This document shows, piece after piece, positions 11,665 through 22,396 of a stretch of 64,000 nucleotides of DNA. The translations under genes were made by a program, and so were the position numbers. Position 1 is the first letter of the stretch. Each line of letters starts with the position of its first letter. The stretch spans positions 5,890,001 to 5,954,000 of the forward strand of contig JAULSR010000002.1 of assembly GCA_030512295.1 (NCBI GenBank), in the 5' to 3' direction. Source of the DNA: Bombardia bombarda. Its lineage: Eukaryota; Ascomycota; Sordariomycetes; Sordariales; Lasiosphaeriaceae. The notes beneath the pieces were generated by a model that worked only from the letters and a program-made list of their open reading frames with translations, was not told where the DNA came from and did no database searches.

Positions 11665-12556
11665 ATGCATTCCTTTCTCTCTGACGAGCCCATGAAAGGC
11701 GATGCGCCCTATCAATGGGTGAACTTCATGCGCCCGAAGCTGCGAAGGTTTCCTAGCGAGTCACTTGCATCGTTGAAATGGAAGAGCAAAGTAGGCTATG
11801 GAATAGATGGTGTCGTTCTCAAAGCCAAACTGGGCGATGGAAGCTTGGTAGCAGTCAAGATTGTGAGTATCACTCATTAGTATTTTGTTCGATTTTCTAA
11901 TGCCGCTGTTTCATCAGTTCAACTCCCCTGAACGTCCAGAGCCAATTAACGGATGTCCGCGATACTGGGCCTTTAAGAGGGAATGCCAAAACTCCGCACT
12001 CCTAGACATGATCAAGACCAGTCTGAAGCAGGCTGCTCTGAATGACAGGCACATTTACCTCCATCCATGCCCGCGAACATACAAGGAGGCCCTCCGGAAC
12101 CTCAAGGCCTTTTCTGCCGAAGCTGCTCTGGAGCCGACACCGCCTCCAAACTTCAAGCCTGCTGACTTTGACGCTCGACCGAACGATTGTCTAGGCTGGA
12201 CAGAATTCAGTGCACAGGAAGTTCGCACCCTTCTGCAGCGCCTGAAAGCCGATGCCCCAGACATGGAACCGGACAGGTCGTCGTACTTTGCTATCGTATA
12301 CTCGTTCGTTCCCGAAGGAACCTTGGACGATGCTGTCATTCAGGCGCAATACGACTTCTTTTACTTGGTGGGCTTTACCTTTGCGCAGTTCAAGGAAGAC
12401 AACTGGCGTGGTTCAGGTATTCTTGTGGATTTTTCAGACCTCACTTCACCCCTAACGACATGGTGGGATCGTCTCGTCTATGGCAAATGGATTAAAAGGG
12501 TAATGAGAACTGGACTTGCACGTTGGACTGTGGAAACTCCGAATCGGCCCCCATGA
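11665..12556 (+). CDS. FTA2-like (Sim4 complex) kinase-fold protein
   Basis: Predicted 278-aa protein in two exons (11665-11862 and 11918-12556, in frame). The N-terminus carries a protein-kinase-like glycine loop and lysine strand, KSKVGYGIDGVVLKAKLGDG followed by SLVAVKI. A later YFAIVYSFVPEGTLD looks like the hinge region, and GILVDFSDL sits where a DFG-like segment might be. No HRD catalytic loop is visible, so it is probably a pseudokinase. The pattern resembles the fungal kinetochore Sim4 subunit FTA2 family, which is greatly expanded in filamentous ascomycetes and mostly uncharacterised; whether this copy acts at kinetochores is unknown. It lies between the two inverted copies of the 173-bp repeat. 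Confidence 0.6.
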
Positions 12557-12735
12557 TCGCCAGAAAATGAGGGTATATTCAGATCGTCGGGCCTAAATAG
12601 GTGGTGACAATGACATGGAAGTGTCTTGGCAAGGACTACGAAGCATTGACCATAGGGCTAGAATAGATTTGGACTTTTCAACATCTGTTTCTGACAAAGG
12701 CGTCAACATTCTCATTTGAGAACAGTTCATGCCGC

Positions 12736-13080
12736 TCACGTAAACGATTGCGAAATACGCGCGCTCAATGTTTCCAAATCAGGAAGCACTGGCGTATACG
12801 GATACAGCATCGAGATGAATGCATGGTACCCATCAAACCAACTTTCGATTTGGTGATGAAGTAGCAAGGCGTTTCCAGGTTTGTCGACTGCTTCTATGTG
12901 CTTCCAAAAGGTGGAACGTAGTGTGAGACGATATGTGCGACTTTTACGTGCTTGGGTGAACCCCGCCCATAGCTCACATGGCACCAAACGTGCCCTTCTT
13001 TCCCTCCTGTTGCTCTCGTCCTTATTGCATCTAGAGGCAATGACCGAATAGCCATAATGGGCAGGCTGGCAACTTGTAAT
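12736..13080 (-). pseudogene. Unrecognised open frame, possible gene remnant
   Basis: A minus-strand frame ending at 12736 encodes a protein-like stretch that includes LVPCELWAGFTQARKSRTYR and HHQIESWFDGYHAFISMLYP. Upstream the same frame runs into the 15-bp minisatellite and becomes a repeat of LQLSQ, so no credible start is visible. I do not recognise the family. It may be the 3' end of a decayed gene or a chance open frame. Confidence 0.25.
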
Positions 13081-13091
13081 ATAGCTGTAAT

Positions 13092-13166
13092 GGGATAGTT
13101 GTAGTTGGGATAGTTGTAATTGGGATAGTTGTAGTTGGGATAGTTGTAGTTGGGATAGTTGTAAGG
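13092..13166 (+). repeat. 15-bp minisatellite, 5 copies
   Basis: Five tandem copies of GGGATAGTTGTARTT, the last one diverging. The unit is nearly the same as the tandem unit inside the MITE-like elements at 15.2 and 35.3 kb, but the terminal inverted repeats of those elements are absent here. Confidence 0.85.
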
Positions 13167-13658
13167 TGAGTTTAGTCTCAGGTGCTCGACCAGTTGTTAC
13201 GCGGGCGCCTTGTAAGGACATCCCCAAGCACATGCTAGAGCGTCCCTAAGCACATGCCAGTTATCCCACCAACTATGTATATAAGCAGCGGCCCTCGCCC
13301 ACCTCCCTTTGCGAGGGCTAGGTTGAAGTCTTACGCCAATACCAGTCATTGCTCGCCTTCCCAGTTATCTTCATTGTGACCACCTTGATCAGGCGTACCT
13401 GCCTTCTCTTACAAAACTGGCCTGATTCTTAAGACTAGGAAAAGGCCAGAAATCGCTTATAGTAACCACAACAATAATAAGAATAATACGATCAATTTGA
13501 CTCCTAATTAGCCCTGTAGATTGATACACGCTGTGTTTGACAAGACTGGCCTGATCTGTGAGACCAGATTTTAACTATCTTCGTTGTGGTGTGGTGCATG
13601 TGGTTGCAATCCAATCGTGGGGGTGATCCAGGCGTTGGGTCCGGATGTCTATAATATT

Positions 13659-15059
13659 TCACTTCTTTCTGCGTTTCTTGTTCTTGTTTGACTTCTCCAC
13701 CTCATCAGGTCCCATCCAGGCCAATCCATCAAAGCATCCAAGCTGTTCGCTCTCCCTATCATAAACATCTACGTCTTTTGTGACATATACTCTGTTATTG
13801 CCTTCATCAACATAGTAATACTGATTCCGGTCCACGCCAAGCGTCCGCACTGATGCTCTCGTCAGGTATTGCACGCCTTCCAGCGTGACCCATTCCGGTC
13901 TGCTTGTCGCGGGATCAAGATATTGCACAACGGCGTTGGGGGGCAACTTCTTTTCGATCCTGCCAGTCGTATTGTGCATGAAGCCGCCATTATCCAGACA
14001 GAACCAAGAGTCGAAGGACGGGTATTCTGTTTGGATTGCGCTCGGCCCCAATCCAGCCATCATGGATAGATAGAAAAGGGCCAGACGCACAGTCAGATGC
14101 CGCTTTCCATCTCCATGGTTGGTCCAAGGGATGACTCGGTATTCGACTGAAAGATATTCGCCACCGCTGTCTGTGGGTTGATAAGAATTAGAGCTTAGAG
14201 AAGTATTCTGCAGCGCGTCTGATAACTTTGAGGTATCAGAACTTCCCGAGACAACTCGGTAACTTCCGGTTGGCAACTGCTGCTGTCCCCGAGGTCGTTG
14301 ACCACCACCGCCGCCACCGATCCCAGGTCCTATTGCTTCCCTAGTATATCGGAACACAGCGAGCTCGAGCTCGGTAAGGATGAATCCATAGCGGACACCA
14401 GACTTGTCGCAGTAATGTAGGACCTGCCTCATAGGGTCGCGCCATTGTGCAGTGTCATCGATGTAGTACGTGGAGTGCCACTTTCTCGAGAGCTTGGTAT
14501 CGCCGGGCAACAGGTTTTCGTACGCGACGGCACTGGCTACTCGTTTCTCAGAACAAAGAGACCAGTCCGGACTGAACCGCCCGTCACCGGATGGGTTGTA
14601 ATAGCAACGACCGGCTCTGCCCAGGTCAAGGTCAAAAGAGCGATCCAAGCCAAGAACCCTGCGCGCATGTCTGAGGGCCGCGTTGACGAGAGGAAGCAGC
14701 GTCTTGGAAAGTATGTTGTGCTCTAACGAGTCCTCGTCGAAGATGCGGCGATCGAAACGTGTAGTCTCTGTCACGGCCGGCGGGTCGCGCCACTCCGCAT
14801 CCACGATATCCTTGTATAAGTTATACAGTTGTCTGGCGTTGAAGTCTTGCCAGACTGTCCAACTATCCACCATAGGCCAACCAGTCGCGAAGGTGTTTGC
14901 TCCCGATTTCGTACAACTGTTGTCGACGTCCGGATTCTGACGGGCCAACTCCGAGAGGATGGTGCGAGGCATGCTGAGACCTTGAGGACAAGCTGCCGAG
15001 GCTTTGTGAGATAGCATGAGTTGCCTACCCAGGGTATTAGGAGAATGCCTGGAGAGCAC
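13659..15059 (-). CDS. Fungal protein with possible PD-(D/E)XK nuclease-like core
   Basis: Intronless frame of up to 466 aa; ATG codons at residues 1, 15 and 30 are all possible starts. The middle of the protein suggests a restriction-endonuclease-like fold: an acidic helix with E113, then SPDWSL (PD at 164-165), then NLLPGDTKLSRKW (D187-x-K189), followed by QVLHYCDKSGVRYGFILTE, which resembles the helix-strand that follows the active site in such proteins. After this come a Gly/Gln-rich linker at about 245-262 and a C-terminal region ending in basic KNKKRRKK, a possible nuclear signal. Large fungal families share the GDTK...YGFI pattern; most are uncharacterised. Part of this gene (13888-14060) is duplicated in inverted orientation at 11076-11248. 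A MITE-like element sits about 170 bp upstream of the start. Fold and function are inference. Confidence 0.55.
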   Translation of the reverse strand: MLSRHSPNTLGRQLMLSHKASAACPQGLSMPRTILSELARQNPDVDNSCTKSGANTFATGWPMVDSWTVWQDFNARQLYNLYKDIVDAEWRDPPAVTETTRFDRRIFDEDSLEHNILSKTLLPLVNAALRHARRVLGLDRSFDLDLGRAGRCYYNPSGDGRFSPDWSLCSEKRVASAVAYENLLPGDTKLSRKWHSTYYIDDTAQWRDPMRQVLHYCDKSGVRYGFILTELELAVFRYTREAIGPGIGGGGGGQRPRGQQQLPTGSYRVVSGSSDTSKLSDALQNTSLSSNSYQPTDSGGEYLSVEYRVIPWTNHGDGKRHLTVRLALFYLSMMAGLGPSAIQTEYPSFDSWFCLDNGGFMHNTTGRIEKKLPPNAVVQYLDPATSRPEWVTLEGVQYLTRASVRTLGVDRNQYYYVDEGNNRVYVTKDVDVYDRESEQLGCFDGLAWMGPDEVEKSNKNKKRRKK

Positions 15060-15226
15060 ATTAAGGTGTATAAAAAGACCACCCTATGTTGATTGGATGA
15101 ACCCCTCATCTGTCTTCGTGTCGATGACTGGCTTGCCATCCCTGAACTCAAAGCTGCCCCTATTGGCTCCTAAATATTGAGCCGTGTTGTACAAAACCGG
15201 GGCTGTCATAATAATCGTAAAGTATG

Positions 15227-15528
15227 AGTCAAAAAGTCTGACCCCTCACCAATTTTACCACCCAAGTTTGACTTTCATAACTCAAATGGAATAGTTGGAG
15301 GTGGGATAGTTGGAGGTGGGATAGTTGGAGGTGGGATAGTTGGAGGTGGGATAGTTGGAGGTGGGATAGTTGGAGGTGGGATAGCTGAAATGGGATAGTT
15401 GTAAATGGGATAGTTGTAAATGGGATAGTTGTAAATGGGATAGTTGTAAATGGGATAGTTGTAAATGGGATAGTTGTAGGTGGTGTAGTTGTAGGTGGTG
15501 GTCGCACATGGGGCCAGACTTATTGACT
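15227..15528. mobile_element. MITE-like element with internal minisatellite
   Basis: 302-bp element bounded by 19-bp terminal inverted repeats (left AGTCAAAAAGTCTGACCCC, right the reverse complement of AGTCAATAAGTCTGGCCCC; two mismatches). The interior is largely a tandem array of a 15-bp unit. A second copy with the same ends and arms lies at 35305-35441. The element has no coding capacity. A target-site duplication is not obvious. Confidence 0.75.
15289..15494 (+). repeat. 15-bp tandem array inside the MITE
   Basis: About thirteen units of 15 bp. The first half is GGATAGTTGGAGGTG and the second half is the variant GGATAGTTGTAAATG, so each variant has been amplified as a block. The short copy of the element at 35.3 kb has only one to two units. 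Confidence 0.9.
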
Positions 15529-17059
15529 GATTCCGTCAGTTTTTTTTTGTTTTTTTTTGTGGGGGAGTGTCGGATTTACGATCAATCAGAGGGATACAGC
15601 CGTCAGGCTGTGACGACTGTGATTGGTCGACAGGATGCAAAACAGTGGGGATTGGTCACGTGTCCCAGGAACCCCTCCAAAACCACCCACTTCCTGTCCC
15701 CGTAGTTCGTGATCCTTTTACATAGACAAGCAGATCAATACAACAACAACAACCCCCAACCAACCCGTTCTCTACTGTTACTATAGTGACTAGTACGAAT
15801 GACCTTGTCATTCCAACAGGGAGGGGGGTTATCAGCATGAATGATTGAATTTTGGTTTGCAAGACAACCGATCTAAAAAGGGCAACTGCTATCGTCTATT
15901 CTAGCTAATTGCGGACTGCTTGCCTCGAGCTTGCCTCGAGAACATGGCCTAGAAAATGGAAGCAACGGCCGAGGCACGTCTGGGGAAAGCCAATCAGAGT
16001 TCAGACGGCTCAGTAACGCTGACTGGGGGATTTAAGCGAGTGCGAGTGCGATGCTACCCACTCTCCACTCCCGCTCCTGTCACTTGCGGCTAGAACTGCG
16101 GAAGATGCCCAAACACCCCAACATACCGTACACGATCTCGTGTTTTGCTGTTGGCTAGTAACGTGATGATGAGTTCCTAGCTAACGAACGCGGGAAGGCG
16201 TGCGTCGACGCTTGCCCATGGCCAACTATCACAATGGTAGCACATGCCCAGAAGGACCAATGGAACCTTTCGTCCCCTCTTCCTATTTGACGCGGCCGAT
16301 GCGACGAATGCGACCAAGGCCGTTGAGGTTGTTTGATCGGTCGATGATGGCTCTTGCTTCGGGGATACCTTGGTTAGTTCTCAAATAAAATTTTCCTTCC
16401 ACGGCGGCACCTTCCATTGAATGGCACCAGTTGGGACGAAAAACAAGCATTGTATGATGGATGGGTACCTCTTCGGCCTTCCCCTATTGAGGCGACATCT
16501 TGCGCCAAAGGTCCCAGGGTCCCAGGCTCGTCAAGTCCCTGGGTCCGTCCCAGAGTGCCAGACCAGCCCGGTTGGCCGTCTGTAAGCCTGAGCCGAGTCC
16601 GAGTCCGATTCAATAAGTCAACTACATACGGATACGCTTTACTCGGCCGATGATATTGTTGCCTACTCAGTCGTCACCAAAGTCGCAATTGTCTCTCGTC
16701 CCTAGTCCTCGAACTACCAGCTAGCTGTGCCTCTATCCTTTTGACTGATATTATCTTCCTCGTTCCGTCTATCAACAGCCTGCTTTCTTCTCTCTCTTTT
16801 TCTCTCTCCCTCTCTCAAGCAGTGTGTCGTCCGTCATCGTTAGCGATGGTCAAGTCAAGATAATAGACATCGAGATTGACAAAGTACTTTTTCCATTCTC
16901 GACTCTCGTTTATTTTAATCCGATAATGCCACAATAATTTCCCCCATATTCCAGCCACCTTCCACCCTGTGGTCTCCAACTCTCGTCTAGTTCTTGCCGG
17001 AGTAGCATCACATCGCTATACGAAACGTACCTGGGTCACATAGACTACTTATACACGAT

Positions 17060-19298
17060 ATGTCTCTTATACCCCCCGCGTCAGACGGGCCTGGGGTTAC
17101 TACGAAGGACGACATCGACTCGAGCAGCTCAACCGACACAACCGTACGAGACTCACACTCTAACTCGGGGAAAGAGTTTCCAGAAGACAACACCGCATCT
17201 GGTGCGACATCCAGCCACGAGACGGGAACCTTGGCATCCGAGAAGATGCCCGATCTCCACGAGAAGGCCGCAGCCCCAGGGACCACCTCGACCCCCATTC
17301 CTCACAATGTCGACGACGACGACAACGACGGGCACTTGGCCGTGGCAGAGCTGCCCACACTTCGATTCGCCATGCTCGGTGTAGGGTGAGTTTCGCACTA
17401 ACCGCTTGGAATGGTCTCACCCCATCATCTCAACGATGGGCAACCAACCATTGAAGCCACGCGAGCGACAAACCCGCCCAGGAATGCTAACACCGCCCAT
17501 CTAGTCTAGCCTCTGGCCTCTTTCTCTCCCTGCTCGACGCCTCCATCGTGGCCACCAGTCTCTACACCATCGCCGTCGAGTTCAAGGAGATCGACAGCAT
17601 CAACTGGGTCGCGCTGGCCTACACGCTGGCCTACCTCAGCTGCGCCGTCTTGTGCGCCCGCATCTCGGACGTCATCGGCCGCAAAGCCGCCTTCCTGACG
17701 TCGTACGTCATCTTCATCGCCTTCTCGCTCGGCTGCGGCTTTGCGCAGAACCTGCAGCAGCTCATTGCCTGCCGCGCGCTGCAGGGCGTCGGCGGCGCGG
17801 GTCTGTACAGCATCACTATGATTATCTTCCCCGAGCTCACGCCGGACCATAAGAAGAAGTATGTCGCGTCGATTATCGGAGCGGTTATTGCTATCGCGGG
17901 TGTGCTGGGGCCGGTGCTGGGGGGGATTCTGACCGAATATGCGAGCTGGAGGTGGATTTTTTGGATCAAGTTTGTGCCCTTTTACTTCTTTGTTTTGACA
18001 GCGTTTTGCTAACAATGCCTCACCAGCGGTCCTGTCGGCGGTGTGTCCGCTATTCTTTTTCTCTTGACATGGCCAGACAAGAAGTACCTCCCCTCTATCG
18101 AGATGCGGAAGTGGAAGGAGGTGGACTTCCTCGGCTCGTTTCTTCTGTGAGTAGCACTTATATGGTCGTAACAGGCTGGTCTTGCCGTCTCTGTACTCTC
18201 TCCTAAACCGCGTACTCTCAGACCAAGAGCCCTTGGCTAACACCAACGCTCAGCATCGCCGCAGCAGTCCTTATCGTCTTTCCCTTCCAAAACACTAGCA
18301 CCGAGACCGGCGAGTGGGGCGAGGCCATCTTCCAGGCCCCTCTCCTGCTAGGCATCTTCTGCCTCGTCTGCCTCCTCGTCTGGCAGTGGTACCTCGAGCG
18401 CCGGTGGCCGGGCAAGATGGCAGCCGCCCTCCCCCTCGTGCTGCTCCGCAACCGCGTCTACATGAGCGTCGTCCTGTGCACCATCTGCACCGGCTTCCCC
18501 TACATGCTCTCCATCTACATGATCCCCAACCGCTTCCAGGTCGTCAACGGCAGGAACGCGCTCGACGCAGGCATCATGCTGCTGCCCATGCTCGGCGGCA
18601 CGGCGGTCGGCAGCGCCGCCGGCGGCTTCATCAATGGCAAGAAGAACCGCTTCTTCGAGACGCTTCTGGCGTCGTGCGCGCTGATGCTGCTCGGCTGCGC
18701 GCTCGAGATCACGTCGACCAGCACCGCGGAGCTGGAACCGCGGGTGCTTGGGTTTTTGGTGTTTATTGGGCTGGGGTTTGGGTTGTCGGCTTCGTCGTCG
18801 ACGATTCTGGCGGGTGTTGAGTCTCCTATTCGGGAACATGGTAAGCTTGGTTCTACTGTTCCATTCCCCCATCATCAGTTTGGAAGCTAGTGCTAACAAA
18901 ATGCAGCATCCGCACAAGGAATCATCGCCCAGGTCCGCATCCTCGGCGGCAGTCTCGGCATCGCGGCGTCGACCGCCATCCTGGCCGTCGAGATGCGCTC
19001 AGACATCGCCAGCGTCGTGTCGCTCGAGCAGCTCTCCAACCCGGCCTCGGCCGTCTGGACGCTATCGCCTGAGCAGTCGGACGCGATCCGGACCGTCTAC
19101 ACCAATTCGTTCCACAGGGCCATGATCGCGTGCTGCGGGGTGCTCGTCTTTGGCATGATATGCACGCTCGGCATCTACCGCCGCAACCGGCTTTCGATCG
19201 AGGAGCTGCATAAGGAGCGGTATCGCGAGGAGCGCGAGCGGAGAGGAGGCGCGGGGACGCCCGAGCCGTCTCTAGTTGCGGTTCAGGAGACGGTGTAG
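17060..19298 (+). CDS. MFS multidrug transporter, DHA2 (14-helix) family
   Basis: Predicted plasma-membrane drug:H+ antiporter or toxin/siderophore exporter. A polar, acidic N-terminus of about 100 residues precedes the first helix (FLSLLDASIVATSLYTIAVE). Family motifs: motif A region ARISDVIGRKAAF, motif B RALQGVGGAGL, and antiporter motif C GVLGPVLGGIL followed by ASWRWIFWIN-GPVGG. Helices continue to TLGIYRRNRL near the C-terminus. Five exons: 17060-17385, 17505-17969, 18027-18146, 18254-18840 and 18907-19298 (629 aa, in frame), a normal length for DHA2. No biosynthetic genes are adjacent, so the substrate is unknown. Confidence 0.93.
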
Positions 19299-19885
19299 GG
19301 TGTTGTCGTGAGATTGAACTTTGATCGGGCTGGTCTGGGGTTGCCAGCTGTTGAAAAGAGGTGGATCGAATTTTGGAAGTATTTTGTGATACCATGTCTA
19401 TAATCTCTTTATTTTTTGGGGCAGACGGGAAGGGGTTTGTTTTTGTTTCTTTGGACGCCTGTTGTTTGACATTTTGCTTACGGGAATACTATTTTGGTTC
19501 CTGTATTGTTTTTTTATCTTTTATCTGCATGGGGGTGCATTGGGCGGGTTATATGTATTTGCGTTGGTTGGTAGACTGGATTTTCAGAATGGACTAGAAT
19601 TCTATGACTGGGCCATTGAATAATACCGTTGGGCTACTCTGGAGTTTTTTTGCGCATATTTGATGAGAGTTGCTGTATGAAATTGAGATGTCAACAAGGG
19701 TAAAACATTTAAAGGGGTACTACTGTACTGGTACATGTACGTACCCCTGCGAGTTCTCCACTCAATCCAACATGAAGTCATAAACTCCCCCCAACCCCCA
19801 CTTCGCGCATCACAGCTTCCGACCACCGAGATACCGATAACACACGCAACTCGGCAGTAGCAGCAGCAGTAGCAGCAGCAACGAG
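19299..19885. other. Intergenic
   Basis: 3' region of the DHA2 transporter and promoter of the FAD oxidoreductase. A short repeat of GTACATGTACGTACC lies at about 19731. No gene is seen. Confidence 0.5.
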
Positions 19886-21172
19886 ATGCTCGCCCACCAT
19901 GCGCCCCGGTTCCGATCGGTGGCGGCACCGGCGGTGACAAGGACGGTCATAACCCGCCGTCACCGTCTATTCTCAGCGACAACAAGGACAAGTGCCAGGA
20001 CAGACTTCGACCACGTCATCATCGGCGGCGGCGTCGTCGGCCTCGCCATCGCCCAGTCCCTCGCCCAACACCCCTCCTCCCCCAGCACCCTCCTCCTCGA
20101 GCGCCACGCCCACGTCGGCACCGAGACGTCCAGCCGCAACAGCGAGGTCATCCACGCGGGCATCTACTACGGCGCCAACTCACTCAAGACATCCCTCTGC
20201 ATCCGCGGCCGCCAGCTGCTCTACGCCCTCTGCGCATCCCGCGGCGTCCCCTTCCGCCGCACCGGCAAGTGGATCGTCGCGCAGAACGACGTGCAGCTCG
20301 CCGCGCTGCAGCGCATCCACGCCTTCTGCACCGACGACATTAGCGTCGAGGTGCGCTGGGTCGGCCGCGATGAGGCCGCGCGCAGGGAGCCCGCTGTGCG
20401 TGCTGAGGCGGGTGTGCTTGAGAGTCCGACTACGGGGATTGTGGACAGTCATGGGCTGATGCTGTGCTTGCAGGGGCTGTTTGAGGATGCGGGGGGGACG
20501 GTGGCGGTGTCGAGTGCTGTGGAGGGGGTGAGGCCGGTTGGTGGTGGCGATGGGGATGGGAATGGGAATGGGAATGGGAGTAGGGGGTGGGAGGTAGATG
20601 TGCGTGACGCGACTACTGGAGAGGTGTCTACTGTTACTGCTGCGACGATTGTTAACTCTGCTGGGCTGGGCGCTGTGGATGTGCATAATATGATTGTGCC
20701 TCCCGAGCAGCATAAGCGCGCGTTCTATGCAAAGGGGAATTACTTCTCATACCCGTCGTCCACGCCCGAGATCAGCACGCTCATATATCCCGCCCCTGAG
20801 CCGGGCCACGGCGGCCTCGGGACTCACCTGACCCTCGACATGGCGGGGCGCATCAAGTTTGGTCCTGATGTTGAGTGGGTTGACTCTCCGGACGATCTGG
20901 CTGTTAATACGGCCCGGCTGCCGCAGACTGTTGCTGAGGTTAAGAAGTATCTGCCGGACCTGGATGCGTCGCTGCTGCAGCCGGACTATGCGGGAATCCG
21001 CCCCAAGTTGGGGAAGCAGGGCGCTGTCATGCACGGCGCGGGGTTTGTGGATTTTGTTATTCGTAAGGAGGAGGGCTACGAGGGGTGGGTGAACTTGCTT
21101 AATATCGAGAGTCCGGGGTTGACGAGTTGCTTGGCCATTGCGGAGAGGGTCAGGGGGCTTTTGTATTCGTAG
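19886..21172 (+). CDS. L-2-hydroxyglutarate dehydrogenase, mitochondrial
   Basis: Intronless, 428 aa. FAD-dependent enzyme that oxidises L-2-hydroxyglutarate to 2-oxoglutarate, a metabolite-repair step in mitochondria. The N-terminus is rich in Arg, Ala, Ser and Thr with no acidic residues for about 38 residues, as in a mitochondrial presequence. The FAD dinucleotide-binding strand DHVIIGGGVVGLAIAQSLAQ follows, then the family-typical RNSEVIHAGIYYGANSLKT, PFRRTGKWIVA, GIVDSHGLMLCLQ, GTHLTLDMAGRIKFGPDVEW, and C-terminal LNIESPGLTSCLAIAERV. A Gly/Asn-rich loop at about 224-234 is encoded by a GGGAAT-type repeat. The ATG was chosen as the first in the frame that supplies a targeting sequence. 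Confidence 0.92.
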   Translation: MLAHHAPRFRSVAAPAVTRTVITRRHRLFSATTRTSARTDFDHVIIGGGVVGLAIAQSLAQHPSSPSTLLLERHAHVGTETSSRNSEVIHAGIYYGANSLKTSLCIRGRQLLYALCASRGVPFRRTGKWIVAQNDVQLAALQRIHAFCTDDISVEVRWVGRDEAARREPAVRAEAGVLESPTTGIVDSHGLMLCLQGLFEDAGGTVAVSSAVEGVRPVGGGDGDGNGNGNGSRGWEVDVRDATTGEVSTVTAATIVNSAGLGAVDVHNMIVPPEQHKRAFYAKGNYFSYPSSTPEISTLIYPAPEPGHGGLGTHLTLDMAGRIKFGPDVEWVDSPDDLAVNTARLPQTVAEVKKYLPDLDASLLQPDYAGIRPKLGKQGAVMHGAGFVDFVIRKEEGYEGWVNLLNIESPGLTSCLAIAERVRGLLYS

Positions 21173-21873
21173 TGGGTAAGTGAGTGTATGTAAATAAAGC
21201 TTAATGATAATGAACAATAACAATAACAAACACACATATAGCTGGGCGTACATACGCACAGATAGTAGCTGTTTGGTTGTTGTTGAACACTGAATGACTG
21301 ACTGACTTGTCTACCGTGGCTACACTTTTTCCTTCACGTCCCAAAACCAAAAAAAGAAACAGAAACAGGAGCAGGAAAGCACTTGCGTCGAACAGCGTAT
21401 AATGCAATTTCCCATGAAATGTTCCAGAAAAAAATAATATAACATAGCAAACGAGAGGCTATCCACGCGACAAACACATAACACATGCTGAACCCATGCC
21501 TCTCGCAAGTTACACCTTTTTAAACCTCGTATGCCCACGTCCTTCTTAATCACCTCTCCTCATCGAAACATATAACTCTCTCATCCTATCAAAAGCCAAA
21601 TTTTCCATCATCGTTCGTCATCGTCATCACACCGATCATTCCCTCCCCCACTGCTGGCAGTAGCAGCAGCAGCAGCAACCAACTTGATAGTAAGTGTGTA
21701 TATGTTCTCGTTTGTGTGGGCAATTTGAAAGCAAGGAAAAAATCAACGCAAACACAACCAGCCCGACCGCCCCTTAAAACGCCAAGAAAAGAAGGTAAAA
21801 TGAATGAAGCCCATCACCTCATTGACAGCAACCGCCAACTCTCATAGTAGAGAAAAAAAAAAAAACGTAATAA
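21173..21873. other. Convergent 3' intergenic
   Basis: Shared 3' region of two convergent genes. It is A-rich, with several runs of A and a short CAG repeat at about 21662-21676. No gene is seen. Confidence 0.5.
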
Positions 21874-22364
21874 TCACCGCGGGTCAATGCTGGGAACCAC
21901 TCTCCTCCCATGCAGATTGACCTGAAACTCGTAAATGCCATTCTTGGCACCGATGAATCTGCAAGTACAACCACAGATTATAGTCAGTATTCATGTCACA
22001 GACCACTTAAAATTTAAGACAGTAAACAGCGAACCACTCACAATATCTGCCCATCCTCACTCCAAGACAGCCCCGCCGTATCGTGCGGATTCGAGCGCGT
22101 GTCTCGCGACAAGAACGTCCCCGGCACCCGCCGGTTCGGATGCTCCTCCCAGTCCCGCATAAGGTACGCTGCTCTGTCCCGCCGACGCGTCTGGTTAGTA
22201 ACGGCCGTGTTATTGTTGGCATTGACAGTAGACGTAGCAGTAGCAGTAGTAGCATTATTATTATTATTAGAAAGGAGAGAGAGGGGGGAGCGGATGGCAT
22301 TCATCAAGATTGATGCCGACGGAAGACCTCCGTCGACAAGTGTAGTAGCACTGGCAGTAGTGGC

Positions 22365-22396
<32 letters not shown>

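Larger units (their letters stand above)
12557..13658. other. Repeat-bearing spacer of the 11-15 kb island
   Basis: This contains an unassigned minus-strand open frame, the 15-bp minisatellite (13092-13166), a direct repeat of AAGCACATGC (about 13226 and 13250), and a TATATAAG box followed by a perfect 8-bp hairpin (GCCCTCGC/GCGAGGGC, 13291-13318). Two imperfect direct repeats around ACTGGCCTGAT lie at about 13415 and 13540. It looks like degenerated or accessory DNA rather than an ordinary promoter. Confidence 0.5.
15060..17059. other. Intergenic, 2 kb, with MITE
   Basis: Apart from the MITE-like element at 15227-15528, I see no gene. An 11-bp direct repeat, GCTTGCCTCGA, occurs twice in tandem at about 15919-15940. 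The stretch at 16770-16830 is pyrimidine-rich and probably belongs to the leader or promoter of the DHA2 transporter. Confidence 0.5.
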
